From positions 1,457,731-1,521,730 of the forward strand of contig NZ_LJJB01000013.1 of NCBI RefSeq assembly GCF_001420695.1: a stretch of DNA of 64,000 nucleotides, given 5' to 3'. Made by a program: the position numbers and the translations under genes. The notes under the pieces were generated by a model. It ran no database searches and had not been told where the DNA came from. It was given only the letters and a program-made list of their open reading frames with translations. Positions 34,088 to 42,671 of the stretch are shown here, piece after piece. The DNA is from Brevibacillus choshinensis (GTDB lineage: Bacteria; Bacillota; Bacilli; Brevibacillales; Brevibacillaceae). Within the stretch, counting starts at the first letter, position 1. Each line of letters opens with the position of its first letter.

Positions 34088-34510
34088 TTAAAGTATACGG
34101 CTCTTCGGACGTAGCGCCCACGAGGCGATATTTAGTGCAGCATATGAAAGCGGAAGGATAATATGAAACCCGTAATCACCATAATCGTTAGCAAACGCAT
34201 GAGATAAAGCCGCACCAGTCATTAAAAAGAAGATACCAGCGTGAACCCATTCTTTAAGCCGCGGAAAACCTGGCACGACGAGAGCGATGGCTCCAAGCAC
34301 TTTCCAAATCCCGAGAATGGTCAAGACGTATAATGGGTAACCAAGATTCGTCACTAACTCGAGGTTTCCCCCATATTGCATCAGTTGCCCGATACCACTT
34401 AACATAACAGCTGCTGTGAGTAGTAATGTGACTGACCAATAGGCAATTATTTTTCCTCGGGGCTGGGTTTCTACTCTCGCGGTTGTATCCGCACCGATAA
34501 TCTTACTCAT
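34088..34510 (-). CDS. DoxX-like membrane protein
   Basis: 140 residues with four membrane segments (WSVTLLLTAAVMLSGIGQLM, YPLYVLTILGIWKVLGAIAL, HAGIFFLMTGAALSHAF, FHIILPLSYAALNIASWAL), the DoxX/DUF4260-like pattern. GAGGGGGAAACAA precedes ATG 34510. First gene of a doxX-arsR-SRPBCC operon, a combination common in Bacilli; the physiological role is not established. Confidence 0.85.
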   Translation of the reverse strand: MSKIIGADTTARVETQPRGKIIAYWSVTLLLTAAVMLSGIGQLMQYGGNLELVTNLGYPLYVLTILGIWKVLGAIALVVPGFPRLKEWVHAGIFFLMTGAALSHAFANDYGDYGFHIILPLSYAALNIASWALRPKSRIL

Positions 34511-34586
34511 TTGTTTCCCCCTCATAATTGTTTCAAGTGAAACTTATTCAGGTTCCAAACTTTCCAAATGACTAACTCCTAATTGG

Positions 34587-34637
34587 ACACCATTTGGTGT
34601 TGCTTTGATAATACGACACCATTCAGTGTCCTGTCAA
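34587..34637 (-). promoter_or_regulatory. Promoter and two ArsR-type operators of the DoxX operon
   Basis: The minus-strand promoter is TTGACA (34637-34632), an 18-base spacer and TATTAT (34613-34608). The spacer contains the palindrome GACACCATTCAGTGTC (34615-34630), and ACACCATTTGGTGT (34587-34600) lies at the start point. Both share the half-site ACACCA. Confidence 0.8.
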
Positions 34638-34689
34638 CATCATCTTTTAGTACCACATGAAAACCTAAGTCAGTGTATTTGTCCCCTGA

Positions 34690-34722
34690 CTACATGCTAA
34701 AAAGCCTCGGCGCGTTAATGCC
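34690..34722. terminator. Hairpin without an adjacent gene
   Basis: AAAGCCTCGGC pairs with GCCGAAGCTTT. No gene next to it; probably left over from a lost gene. Confidence 0.45.
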
Positions 34723-34849
34723 GAAGCTTTACGATTGTGACTCGGTTTTCTTTCTTCGATTAACTTATCATCTTGTATAAGGCTAAGGCCTGTTTTGGGG
34801 GGAAGCACCCCATTTCCAAATTCCACTTAATAGCGCTATTGCTTTGTTC

Positions 34850-34888
34850 GGACAAGCTTTAATCGTCCAAGTTATGCTTGTCCTTTTT
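34850..34888 (+). terminator. Orphan rho-independent terminator
   Basis: GGACAAGC / GCTTGTCC followed by TTTTT. No plus-strand gene precedes it; 34640-35082 otherwise holds nothing I can support. Confidence 0.6.
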
Positions 34889-35082
34889 CATTTCGAAAAA
34901 GGAGGATTGTCTTACTGAAGTCAGCGAGACAACCCATGATCATTCGACTTTTTGCCAATTTAATCGCGAACTTTTATCCCGCTCCAAATCTCTAATTCAT
35001 TCCTTTCTGTTCGGAATTGACATAACCTGTCGTGATGAACAGAATGGACGATCGCTCTGTATTCTCCTTTCTTGGTTACGGC

Positions 35083-37602
35083 TCATCGCACTCCTCTAGA
35101 CTTTATCGCTCTTTTCGCACTTGGTTTATTTGCTGCATGTCTGTTCAATTTCTTGCTAGGTGCAGGAACCTTGGTGTACGTATGCTTGGTGTTGGACGTA
35201 GTCGTTTTTTTGGTTTTATTCCCTACAGCTACTGTTCGTCTCGTTGAATTCGCAGGTTGTTTGGCAGACGATGCATTCACCGCTTTAATAGCCTGCTTTG
35301 CGATCTTTGCTATTCGTTGTAGCAAAGATGTAACTTTAGAAGAAGTGACATTCCTTTTCTTTCGTGCCTGCTGTTTTATTTGTGTAAGTGGTAGCGTTTT
35401 TTTTCTGGCGGAAGTTCTACTCGTACTCGCTGTTTTCTTTCGTACAGCCTTCTTGTTCGGCTTGGTCTGTTTGGCAAGATAAGGGGTAAGATCAATGACA
35501 TTTTGTATAGGCGTCCTACGAGTTCTTACCTTGCTTCCTTCCGATGAATTGTTTACTCCTACGTTTGGTGACTCAGTAGTTGTTCTGCTCTTCCCAATGG
35601 ATTGAGGATATGCTGTTGAGGGGTTTGCTTTATGTGATGCAGATTTGGACTTATCTTTTGTTGATTTTGCTTCTTTGGCTGATTTTTCTTCTTTAGCTGA
35701 CTTTACTTCTTTAGCTGACTTTACTTCTTTAGCTGACTTTACTTCTTTAGCTGACTTTGCTTCTTTGGCTGATTTTGCTTCTTTAACTGACTTTACTTCT
35801 TTAGCTGACTTTGCTTCTTTGGCTGATTTTGCTTCTGTGGCTGACTTTACTTCTTTGGCTAAATTTGCCTCTTTAACTGACTTTACTTCTTTAGCTAAAT
35901 TTGCTTCTGTGGCTGACTTTGCATCTTTTGGAGCAGATTTAGATTCAACTTTTACCGCTTTCGTTTCGGTTCCAGAGGATTTAGTGTCTTTAACATTTCT
36001 CTCTTTACTTGTATTTTTATCGAATGCTCCAGAATCAACATGGGGCAGTCTTACATCTTTGACTGAGGTACGACCATCTCCATCTGATTTCGGCTGCTCC
36101 TTCTTTTTGACCCTGATCTTCTCCGTTCGTTTGGTTGATTCCTCAGAGGCTGATATCGCCTTTTTTGATGCTGATCTTGATTCAACTTTTACCACTTTTT
36201 CTTCTTTGTCAGATGATTTAGCATCTCTTTGCTCTTTACTTGTTTGTTTATCGGATGTCCCTGAATCGCTGGGGGTCTTGCTAGCATCTACAACTGGTGT
36301 ATGATCTTCGGCAGTAGATTTCGACTGCTTCTTTTTAACTTGGAATTTCTCTGTCCTTTTTTCTTCGGTTACGATCGTTTCCTCGTAGTTGGCTTTCTTT
36401 TGCGGTTCCAGGCTCCAGCTGTTTGGATCCCACTTGCTCTCGGAAGCCACTCGCTCTGGTTGCTCGGCTGCGACTTTTTGCTCGTAATTGCCTGGCATGT
36501 ATTTACCTATATCGGATGCAAGCTCTGCTAAGGCTTGCGCTTTTGATTGATCGGTCGCGACCACCCGCTGCAGGATTGCATCTGCTTCTGTATTTAAAAA
36601 GGTGATGGGGTCGAAAAACATTTCCTTTAGATGCTTATAAAATTCATTCGGTACGGCCATGTCGATAAGCAGGACCTCGTAGGACTCGGCATCAAGAGGA
36701 TTAGCCTGGTGATACGCATCGATCATGCCGCGCATCCAAGTCAAATCCCAGACGCCCATATCATCCATCGTGCTCGTAATCAGCTTGCGTAAATCTCGAA
36801 ATGGCAGGTCGTATGACACACCGTCCAGATCGATGACCCAAAGTCCACCGGGACCATTCTGCCCGTTTGACCATCCATAATCTTGGTGGACCAATCCCCA
36901 GTAAGGTTCTCCCATTGCAACCATTCTCGGGTAGGCTGAGGCCCTCAAGCGATTCAATGCTTCCGCTGCCTGTTGCTCGTACTTGTCGACGACTGCCAGG
37001 ATGGATGGGCTTGCGACAGTATCGCGGTAAGCATTTGCCATTTCTCTCATCCAGCCGATTTTTTTTGTGATCTTTGAGTAGTAATTCGGCCATCGATACA
37101 GACGGGAAGAGTTTTTGGCGCCAAAAGGAGGCACGTATCCCTTGGTATGCCGATGAAATTCACCAAGCCCGTAACACAACTCTTGCGCACCTATCAAATC
37201 TACTTTCGTTGCCGGCGTAAGATTGATCCAATCCGTAACGATCCAAAGCTTTCCACCCATCTCTACAAATAGTTTACCGTCTTTGGCCGGAATCAGAGTT
37301 GGTACCCGAGCACCTTGCTGCACCACATACTCTTGCAGTCCCACACTGAACAAACTTCGCTCTGGATTACGATGCAAAAGCTTCAGACTGCGAGGTCCCT
37401 TATCGGTCTCGATCCGCCAAATGGCTCCTCCTTTATCTGGCTTGGACGTAATCAGTGTACGAGAAGTAACCGTCATGTCGTATTGCTGGATGACCTGCTC
37501 TGCAATCGCATCTACTTCAGTCGGTACCTGCATATCCCAATCCAAAGGAGTCGGTTCAGAACCCACGCGAGTATCCCACGGTGTAATCAGATACTGTTCC
37601 AT
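35083..37602 (-). CDS. CotS-like spore coat protein with long Lys/Ala/Glu-rich repeat tail
   Basis: 839 residues. Residues 1-340 are a CotS/YtaA-type aminoglycoside-phosphotransferase fold (WRIETDKGPRSLKLLHR, YGLGEFHRHTKGYVPP, LVHQDYGWSNGQNGPGGLWV IDLD). CotS normally ends near 350. Here a tail of about 500 residues follows, of which about 575-665 are around 15 units of the hexapeptide KSAKEV/KSAKEA (18-nt DNA repeats at 35660-35940). The end (about 700-839) is strongly basic with many TS/SR/KK pairs. The protein is probably part of the spore coat or exosporium, with the tail binding an acidic polymer; this is inference. Confidence 0.8.
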   Translation of the reverse strand: MEQYLITPWDTRVGSEPTPLDWDMQVPTEVDAIAEQVIQQYDMTVTSRTLITSKPDKGGAIWRIETDKGPRSLKLLHRNPERSLFSVGLQEYVVQQGARVPTLIPAKDGKLFVEMGGKLWIVTDWINLTPATKVDLIGAQELCYGLGEFHRHTKGYVPPFGAKNSSRLYRWPNYYSKITKKIGWMREMANAYRDTVASPSILAVVDKYEQQAAEALNRLRASAYPRMVAMGEPYWGLVHQDYGWSNGQNGPGGLWVIDLDGVSYDLPFRDLRKLITSTMDDMGVWDLTWMRGMIDAYHQANPLDAESYEVLLIDMAVPNEFYKHLKEMFFDPITFLNTEADAILQRVVATDQSKAQALAELASDIGKYMPGNYEQKVAAEQPERVASESKWDPNSWSLEPQKKANYEETIVTEEKRTEKFQVKKKQSKSTAEDHTPVVDASKTPSDSGTSDKQTSKEQRDAKSSDKEEKVVKVESRSASKKAISASEESTKRTEKIRVKKKEQPKSDGDGRTSVKDVRLPHVDSGAFDKNTSKERNVKDTKSSGTETKAVKVESKSAPKDAKSATEANLAKEVKSVKEANLAKEVKSATEAKSAKEAKSAKEVKSVKEAKSAKEAKSAKEVKSAKEVKSAKEVKSAKEEKSAKEAKSTKDKSKSASHKANPSTAYPQSIGKSRTTTESPNVGVNNSSEGSKVRTRRTPIQNVIDLTPYLAKQTKPNKKAVRKKTASTSRTSARKKTLPLTQIKQQARKKRNVTSSKVTSLLQRIAKIAKQAIKAVNASSAKQPANSTRRTVAVGNKTKKTTTSNTKHTYTKVPAPSKKLNRHAANKPSAKRAIKSRGVR
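35660..35940. repeat. 18-nt coding tandem repeat in the CotS-like gene
   Basis: About fifteen units of the form TTTACTTCTTTAGCTGAC (plus strand), encoding the hexapeptide on the minus strand. Units differ by a few substitutions, so length changes by slippage are likely. Confidence 0.9.
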
Positions 37603-38122
37603 TCCATTCCCCCCCGGTACAAGTGGAAATACCTTACGAATTCCTAATAAAATATTCGCGCTATTGTGAACACGATACGGACAAATATCGTTGGGGATAA
37701 GCCAATTAAATTTGGTTTATTGACCTATAGAACCCGTTAGTTGAATAACATACGTAGCTCTCTGCTTTTCTTAATTTCTCTTTTGATAAGACACACTAGG
37801 CTCAGCTTTAAGGAAAGCAAGAGATTGGGCTTGTCTTAATTGTTTTTTTTTGGCAAGCGCCCATTCGTGGTAATGGGCAAACGCATAAGTATAAATCGTG
37901 TTCAATTGACAGAGCCAGAGTCTATATTTTTGCATTCTTAAAATAACGCAGATCTGTCTGCAGATCTGTATTGTACACCCCTAAAACACTCAATTGGAGG
38001 TACTGTATGACAGATGAATCCTTCGAGGTAGCACTTACCACTACAAAGTAGTACCCTCTCTCATGAATGATTAATTGACATCCCCACACGTTGAGGAATG
38101 AAAATACGAAGGGGCGTTCAAG
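37603..38122. other. Intergenic stretch with repeat head and palindrome
   Basis: Contains a repeat head AGAACCCGTTAGTTGAATAAC at about 37729 and CAGATCTGTCTGCAGATCTG at 37949-37968, which shares AGACAGATCTG with the TetR operators at 11270 and 11308. I see no coding sequence. Confidence 0.5.
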
Positions 38123-38344
38123 TTGAATGATAAACACAGTCATTCATTGCGTTTTTTGAGAATTGCCGATTACCCAAGCCATACACACAGTTATGACACT
38201 CAAACGACCGTAAGTGGTCATCATCGCCATCGATTGTTTGGAAGAACGTCGCTTCCACAAGGATTCGAATATCAACACACGCATTATTATGAAGGCACTA
38301 CATCGTTTGACGACGGACACATTACGGCCAGGTTTTCGTCTTGA
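38123..38344 (+). CDS. YmaF-like His-rich protein, C-terminally short
   Basis: 73 residues from a TTG with AAGGGG eight bases upstream. It is rich in paired histidines (HSHS, SHTHS, HHRHR, QHTHYYEGTTSFDDGH), the pattern of YmaF-family proteins. YmaF proteins usually continue with further H-H repeats and a Pro/Gly-rich segment; this one ends abruptly (ITARFSS), suggesting truncation. Function unknown; metal binding is plausible. Confidence 0.65.
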   Translation: MNDKHSHSLRFLRIADYPSHTHSYDTQTTVSGHHRHRLFGRTSLPQGFEYQHTHYYEGTTSFDDGHITARFSS

Positions 38345-38530
38345 AAATAGATTAGCTTCGTGCCCCCGCTTTACATAATTTCATTACTGATCGACTCCTT
38401 TTTAGCAAATCGTGTGTTGTGTTAAATCAGCTGTTAATAGTGCGTCATACTATCACCTGATCACAGTTTGATTTCCTTAAAACTAGGCGATAATGAAAAA
38501 AGTGATCGGAATACTACTGGAGGAATTACC

Positions 38531-38704
38531 ATGACTAACTATCAAGCTGGAAAAATTGCTTTTACGGATTTTGGAGGTCACTTGATCCTAAATATGTTAG
38601 AGTATGAAGACTGCTCCCCTCCCAAAAAGCCTATCAGCAAGACTCCTCCTGAAAGAGAACACAAGGGAAGTAATCGTGTTTCATCCGAATTACCGATGTG
38701 TTAA
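38531..38704 (+). CDS. Small hypothetical protein
   Basis: 57 residues starting MTNYQAGKIAFTDFGGHLIL, with a Pro/Lys-rich middle (PPKKPISKTPPEREHK). GGAGG lies seven bases before ATG 38531, a strong site. Not recognised. Confidence 0.55.
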   Translation: MTNYQAGKIAFTDFGGHLILNMLEYEDCSPPKKPISKTPPEREHKGSNRVSSELPMC

Positions 38705-38780
38705 TCTGTCGAAGCCCATCATAAGATTCCATCTTTAGTGGAATATCTAAATCAATGTCTTTACACCAAGGAGGTCAATG

Positions 38781-39137
38781 ATGGGTACGTTTTACGAAAA
38801 ATATGGTGGAGAAGATACAATCTCTAAGGTGGTTGACTACTTTTATGACTTGGTTTTGGCTGATGATACCGTGAACCATTTTTTTAAGAACACCGATATG
38901 GATAAACAGCGAAGGCATCAAACAAAGTTCATCAGCTATGCCCTAGGTGGTCCTAATAAATATTCCGGCCAGTCGATGGCAAAGGTGCACGAAGGAATGA
39001 ATCTGCAGCCAGCTCACTTTGATGCAATTGTTAAGCATTTGCATTCGGCCCTTACCCACTTTGGTGTAAGTGAAGGAGATATTGACGATGCTTTAACCAA
39101 AGTCGGATCGTTAAGGGAAGATATTCTTTACAAATAA
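38781..39137 (+). CDS. Group 1 truncated haemoglobin
   Basis: 118 residues: MGTFYEKYGGEDTISKVVDY FYDLVLAD, the N-terminal helix pattern of trHb-N; proximal His in SMAKVHEGMNL; C-terminal ALTHFGVSEGDIDDALTKVG. Binds haem and O2/NO; likely role in NO detoxification or oxygen handling. Second of two adjacent ATGs is preferred for spacing from GGAGG. Terminator follows at 39166. Confidence 0.92.
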   Translation: MGTFYEKYGGEDTISKVVDYFYDLVLADDTVNHFFKNTDMDKQRRHQTKFISYALGGPNKYSGQSMAKVHEGMNLQPAHFDAIVKHLHSALTHFGVSEGDIDDALTKVGSLREDILYK

Positions 39138-39165
39138 TTCTTTACAAATAATGCTTTACCAATCA

Positions 39166-39190
39166 TCAGGCCTATTTAAGGGCCTTTTTT
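39166..39190 (+). terminator. Terminator after the haemoglobin gene
   Basis: AGGCC / GGCCT with an eight-base loop followed by seven T residues. Confidence 0.75.
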
Positions 39191-39262
39191 TAATAACTAC
39201 TGAGTTAAATACCGTTTTCAATGTGGTAGAATGCCGATATACCTTTAATAGAGTGATTAGTA

Positions 39263-39439
39263 ATGATACAAAAACATGAGGTTATCGACTTATTCATAAC
39301 TGCATGTCCCTCCTATAAAGAACGATGGCTCCAATATGTTAGTGAATCTTACGAAGATGTTGAGGAGCATCTACTATATGTCGATTACCTTGTCCTTTCT
39401 TCCATTGCACTCCATCTAATTTGGACATACTTCAAATAG
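39263..39439 (+). CDS. Small acidic protein, DUF7674-like, possibly truncated
   Basis: 58 residues, MIQKHEVIDLFITACPSYKE, RWLQYVSESYEDVEEHLLYV DYLVLSSIALHL. The ACPSY-E-W ... LLYVD--LVLS pattern resembles the DUF7674 family of small proteins found near polymorphic toxin and immunity genes, but the protein is about half the usual length. Only a weak ribosome site (AGAGTGATTAG) is present. Confidence 0.5.
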   Translation: MIQKHEVIDLFITACPSYKERWLQYVSESYEDVEEHLLYVDYLVLSSIALHLIWTYFK

Positions 39440-39456
39440 TTAGGAGGTTGAACCAT

Positions 39457-39675
39457 ATGGAACAAGATGAGTCAAAGAAAACAATGCGCTTTTGGATATT
39501 TACAGGCATAGTTGCAATTGCAGCCTCTCAGATACCGATGTTATTGAAAAAGGGAAACCACCAGGAAGATGACCAAACACAAGAGCAACAAAAGAAAAAA
39601 CCTAAATGGACGCTGATCCTAATTGGGGTAGTTTTACTTTGCCTTCTTCTCTGGTTATTCGATTACTTGATTTAG
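39457..39675 (+). CDS. Small membrane protein
   Basis: 72 residues with two membrane segments (FWIFTGIVAIAASQIPMLL and LILIGVVLLCLLLWLFDYLI) separated by a charged EDDQTQEQQKKK linker. AGGAGG lies nine bases before ATG 39457. Not recognised. Confidence 0.65.
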   Translation: MEQDESKKTMRFWIFTGIVAIAASQIPMLLKKGNHQEDDQTQEQQKKKPKWTLILIGVVLLCLLLWLFDYLI

Positions 39676-39748
39676 TGCTCAAAAGTCCATACGAAATTAT
39701 AGTTACCCTCATACGTTGATAAAAAGCCGATTATAAGGAGATGTGGCA

Positions 39749-39925
39749 ATGAGTGAATTTCTCCGTCAGCTAGATCTAATTACCGATATCAGCGTATTGG
39801 AAACGATGAGAGAAGAATTAGCCACTAAGGCCTACACTGCTGAATTGACTTGGCAAGATCGGATTTTTATTAATGAAAAAATTCAAGTAATAGTTTGTCG
39901 GTTAATGAATCTCGAACGAAATTAA
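39749..39925 (+). CDS. Small hypothetical protein
   Basis: 58 residues, MSEFLRQLDLITDISVLETM REELATKAYTAELTWQDRIF, predicted helical hairpin; length and pattern resemble Spo0E-like or IDEAL-type small proteins, but no diagnostic motif (SQELD) is present. AAGGAG lies eight bases before the ATG. Good terminator at 39941. Confidence 0.6.
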   Translation: MSEFLRQLDLITDISVLETMREELATKAYTAELTWQDRIFINEKIQVIVCRLMNLERN

Positions 39926-39940
39926 CGCTCATTACACTCG

Positions 39941-39970
39941 CCCTTGCATAAACAGCAAGGGATTTTTTGA
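39941..39970 (+). terminator. Rho-independent terminator
   Basis: CCCTTGC / GCAAGGG followed by ATTTTTT. Confidence 0.85.
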
Positions 39971-39974
39971 AGAT

Positions 39975-40037
39975 AACTTTGCTTTAACCTTGGTGCTCTT
40001 CGTCCTTTTAGTAATTGTTGCTTGTAGTTGCGAGTAA
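39975..40037 (+). pseudogene. YjcZ-type small hydrophobic protein remnant
   Basis: Codons read NFALTLVLFVLLVIVACSCE and stop at 40037. The YjcZ sporulation family ends GFALIVVLFILLIIVG(A/C)xx, so this looks like its C-terminal half without a start codon. A terminator follows (40052-40079), as expected for a once-functional gene. Confidence 0.45.
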
Positions 40038-40051
40038 TTTTCAATGTTTAT

Positions 40052-40079
40052 GGGCGGCTTTATAAGCTGCCCTTTTTTT
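40052..40079 (+). terminator. Rho-independent terminator
   Basis: GGGCGGC / GCTGCCC (one wobble pair) followed by seven T residues. Confidence 0.8.
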
Positions 40080-40120
40080 AAAACAGAAAAGTACTTGGTA
40101 CCGCCTATTTAACATAATTT

Positions 40121-40232
40121 AGCTTGTGTTTAATACAAACGTTTTTCATTTGTCCTCGTTAGAGATAAGCAAAGGCTGCCGTAATAATACCGGCAGCCTC
40201 TGTTTGTTCCGCTATCGAACCCGTAATTTAAG
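40121..40232. repeat. Dispersed repeat, hairpin type
   Basis: GCTTGTGTTTAATACAAACG, hairpin AAAGGCTGCCG / CGGCAGCCTC, TTTGTTCCGCTATCGAACCC, a near copy of the 5311-5425 and 480-545 elements. Confidence 0.75.
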
Positions 40233-40248
40233 ATATAAGCAAGTAACC

Positions 40249-40794
40249 CTACCTATCAGATATGCCTGGTTTCCATCCTACTTCCTGAGACCAAGCATAT
40301 GCTTTTTTTATAATACTCCAAACGATTGGCCCTTTTCCTTCAACATATTTCGGGCGTTCATTCCTATAAAGCTCCATTAATTGATGTTTTTCTTTAGCGT
40401 ACGTTAAACAATCCGAAGGGTGTAACCGTAAATAATCTCTAAAGAGTAAAGTGATTTGTTCTGAAAAACTACCGGCTTGTCTTACGTGAATATGAGTTCT
40501 TCGATTGCCCGGTAGCTCCCGAAAATACCTCTTAGTTTTGTCCGGATTCTCTTCCCGTAAAATGAACCCTACTTTTTCAATATGGGTCTTATAAGCTAAT
40601 ATATCATCGTAATTCAATACAGATATTTGGATGTCAATGATTGGCTTTGCATCCAAACCAACAACCGAAGTTGAGCCTACATGATCAATTCGAATAGCCG
40701 TATCTCCCAAAGAAGATCTTAGCTTTGAAGCGATATCATTGAACAGACTTTTCCATTCAGGGTCATGCTTAGATATCCTCCATTGATCCTCCAT
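40249..40794 (-). CDS. GrpB/UPF0157 family protein
   Basis: 181 residues. IRIDHVGSTSVVGLDAKPII DIQISV is the nucleotidyltransferase-like signature of the GrpB (UPF0157) family, and HIHVRQAGSFSEQITLLFRD YLRLHP is the conserved second block. Some homologues are fused to dephospho-CoA kinase; biochemical role unknown. An AAGGAGAT site precedes the start. Monocistronic. Confidence 0.92.
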   Translation of the reverse strand: MEDQWRISKHDPEWKSLFNDIASKLRSSLGDTAIRIDHVGSTSVVGLDAKPIIDIQISVLNYDDILAYKTHIEKVGFILREENPDKTKRYFRELPGNRRTHIHVRQAGSFSEQITLLFRDYLRLHPSDCLTYAKEKHQLMELYRNERPKYVEGKGPIVWSIIKKAYAWSQEVGWKPGISDR

Positions 40795-40872
40795 AGTAAT
40801 CTCCTTTGATTGTAGATGTTTTTAGAAACTCATATCAAATTTACCATAAATCGGTGAACCTTATTAAGCATA

Positions 40873-40955
40873 GCTGCCCGTTAGCGTAGAAAAGGCAGCC
40901 GGTTGTTAACGGCTGCCTTCATGTTTGGATTGTTGAGCTATCGAACCCCGTTAGC
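40873..40955. repeat. Dispersed repeat, hairpin type, cut by IS1595 element
   Basis: Head CTGCCCGTTAGCGTAG, hairpin AAAAGGCAGCCG / CGGCTGCCTTC, spacer TGAGCTATCGAACC, second head CCGTTAGC. The IS1595-type element begins nine bases later. Confidence 0.8.
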
Positions 40956-41003
40956 AAAATAAATGGCTATGTTAAACCTTAATGTTGATTTTGGGTATAA
41001 AGT

Positions 41004-41032
41004 TAACCGCCTTCTGAGGAGGGCGGTTAATT
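41004..41032. terminator. Terminator inside the IS1595-type transposon
   Basis: GTTAACCGCC / GGCGGTTAA hairpin between the left end and the passenger gene; it should end the GNAT transcript. Confidence 0.65.
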
Positions 41033-41065
41033 GAGCGTCTCGTTAGTTGAGTCCACAATGGCTTT

Positions 41066-41545
41066 CTATTGAGACAACTTCAGGATAAATTCTTCAACTT
41101 CCTCAGCTCGTGAATTGGAGTATCCCTTGTCTTCCCCTTTTATCTCAAAGCCACACTTTTCTAATACGCGAATGGAAGCAATGTTATCCTTCGCCGCACG
41201 AGCATAAAGGGGGCGAATGGTTATACAATCCAGAAATTGAGAGAGTGCTTCAGTCGCGACACCTTTCCCCCAGTATTCACGTCCGATCCAGTAGCTGACT
41301 TCCCGTTCACCGAACTGTTCAAAGCTTGAGACATGTCCAGCCACATTTCCACTATAAATTACCGTCTTTTTTATTATCGTCTCATTGTTTAAAATCTTCT
41401 CCCAATGTGCCTTAAAAGCGACCTTATCCGACGGGTCCTTAGCAGTAAAGGCGGCCATAAAATTTGCAGTCGTGTCCAACTGCTGTTCAAAAAAAATCGA
41501 CAGGTCATCTTCGATTACGTCACGCAACATCATCATGATTTCCAT
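41066..41545 (-). CDS. GNAT acetyltransferase (transposon passenger)
   Basis: 159 residues of the RimJ/RimL-type GNAT group: VAGHVSSFEQFGEREVSYWI GREYWGKGVATEALSQFL (acetyl-CoA loop) and YARAAKDNIASIRVLEKCGF. ATG 41545 follows GAGGTGTAAT. It lies inside the IS1595 transposon downstream of the transposase. The substrate is unknown; passenger acetyltransferases may modify antibiotics, but nothing here specifies that. Confidence 0.88.
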   Translation of the reverse strand: MEIMMMLRDVIEDDLSIFFEQQLDTTANFMAAFTAKDPSDKVAFKAHWEKILNNETIIKKTVIYSGNVAGHVSSFEQFGEREVSYWIGREYWGKGVATEALSQFLDCITIRPLYARAAKDNIASIRVLEKCGFEIKGEDKGYSNSRAEEVEEFILKLSQ

Positions 41546-41624
41546 ATTACACCTCATTAAGGTAAAAATTTTTACAATCCACAGATTAATTTAGACATTT
41601 ATATTGAAGTATTCTCCCGTTTGT

Positions 41625-42671
41625 TCAACAAGAAAAAGCCGACCGTCGAAGTTTGCTATTCGTTTCTTTCACTGTTAACAGGCAAGAAATGACCAACATA
41701 TTTTTCTTATTCGACGTAGTATTCTCATATTCCTTGCTGTCCAAATAACGAAACCACGCTAAATAATGTTGCAAATACTTGGTTGCAACTCCATAAAATC
41801 GGTCAATCCAACGCTTCAATCGGCTATGATAGCTGTTTACATTTTGAATATGATAGACTCCTTTAACACGTTGTTTCCCATCGGACTTAAATCGGTAGTG
41901 GTCTAAACCTTTCGATTTTGCATAGGAGCTGAATGCCCGCCATGAATCGGTACAAAGCACATTTGATTCGGACAAATAATTACCAATTGAATCATTCAAT
42001 TTGGGTGTACGTATACGTCCACGACCAAGTACGCCAGAGAAAGTCATCTTCTGACGGTCACGGGCAACCAATACACATATTTGATCGTTACTGATGCCGC
42101 GGTATTTAGCCTTGCCACCACGTTTACGGGGTTTACGGTCGGAGATGTTCCTTTTACCCTTTTCAGAAAACAAGATATAAGTTTCATCCATTTCGACGAT
42201 TCCCTGAAACGGTTCTGTCGGAATTTGTTTCAATGCGGCAAGAATCTTATGCCGCCAGTAAAACAAATTTACATGTGTTACTTCATCATGCAATATCTCG
42301 GCACATTTTCTTAGCGAAAAACCCTCAATCATACATTCGATGAATCGAACCCAAAGGTGTGGTTTTCTGGTGCGTTGAAGAGGAGTGTTAGTAAAATCGT
42401 TAAACGTTTGTTGGCATGATTTACAACGGTAACGTTGCCTTTTGACTTCTCCAGTACGTGTTTTAATCACGTATTTTCCAAATCGCACAACCGAATGACT
42501 GTTGCAATGGGGGCAAATCAGACCTTCTTTATGTTTCTGTTCCTGAATTTCATCAATTACATGGATTGGTGTCGTCATTCCCTTGGTACGGGATTGCAGA
42601 AAGTATATAAGTTCTTGTTTGCCGCTATCGTCCAAAGCGTCAGCTAGTTTCTTCAATTGCTTTAGATCCAA
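41625..42671 (-). CDS. IS1595-family transposase
   Basis: 348 residues. N-terminal zinc ribbon (CPHC near 54, CKSC near 84), helix-turn-helix (GFSLRKCAEILHDEVTHVNL FYWRHKI), and a DDE core: Asp in GIVEMDETYI, Asp in NVLCTDSWRAFSS, then the NVNSYHSRLKRWIDRFYGVA region. Starts with TTG at 42671 after GGAG. It appears intact; a fragment of a relative is at 50368. Confidence 0.93.
   Translation of the reverse strand: MDLKQLKKLADALDDSGKQELIYFLQSRTKGMTTPIHVIDEIQEQKHKEGLICPHCNSHSVVRFGKYVIKTRTGEVKRQRYRCKSCQQTFNDFTNTPLQRTRKPHLWVRFIECMIEGFSLRKCAEILHDEVTHVNLFYWRHKILAALKQIPTEPFQGIVEMDETYILFSEKGKRNISDRKPRKRGGKAKYRGISNDQICVLVARDRQKMTFSGVLGRGRIRTPKLNDSIGNYLSESNVLCTDSWRAFSSYAKSKGLDHYRFKSDGKQRVKGVYHIQNVNSYHSRLKRWIDRFYGVATKYLQHYLAWFRYLDSKEYENTTSNKKNMLVISCLLTVKETNSKLRRSAFSC

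Noticed and set aside
35645-36304. 219-codon plus-strand frame of Phe/Ala/Ser/Leu/Asp repeats
   Set aside because: It is the antisense of the Lys/Ala/Glu hexapeptide array in the CotS-like gene and has no ribosome site.
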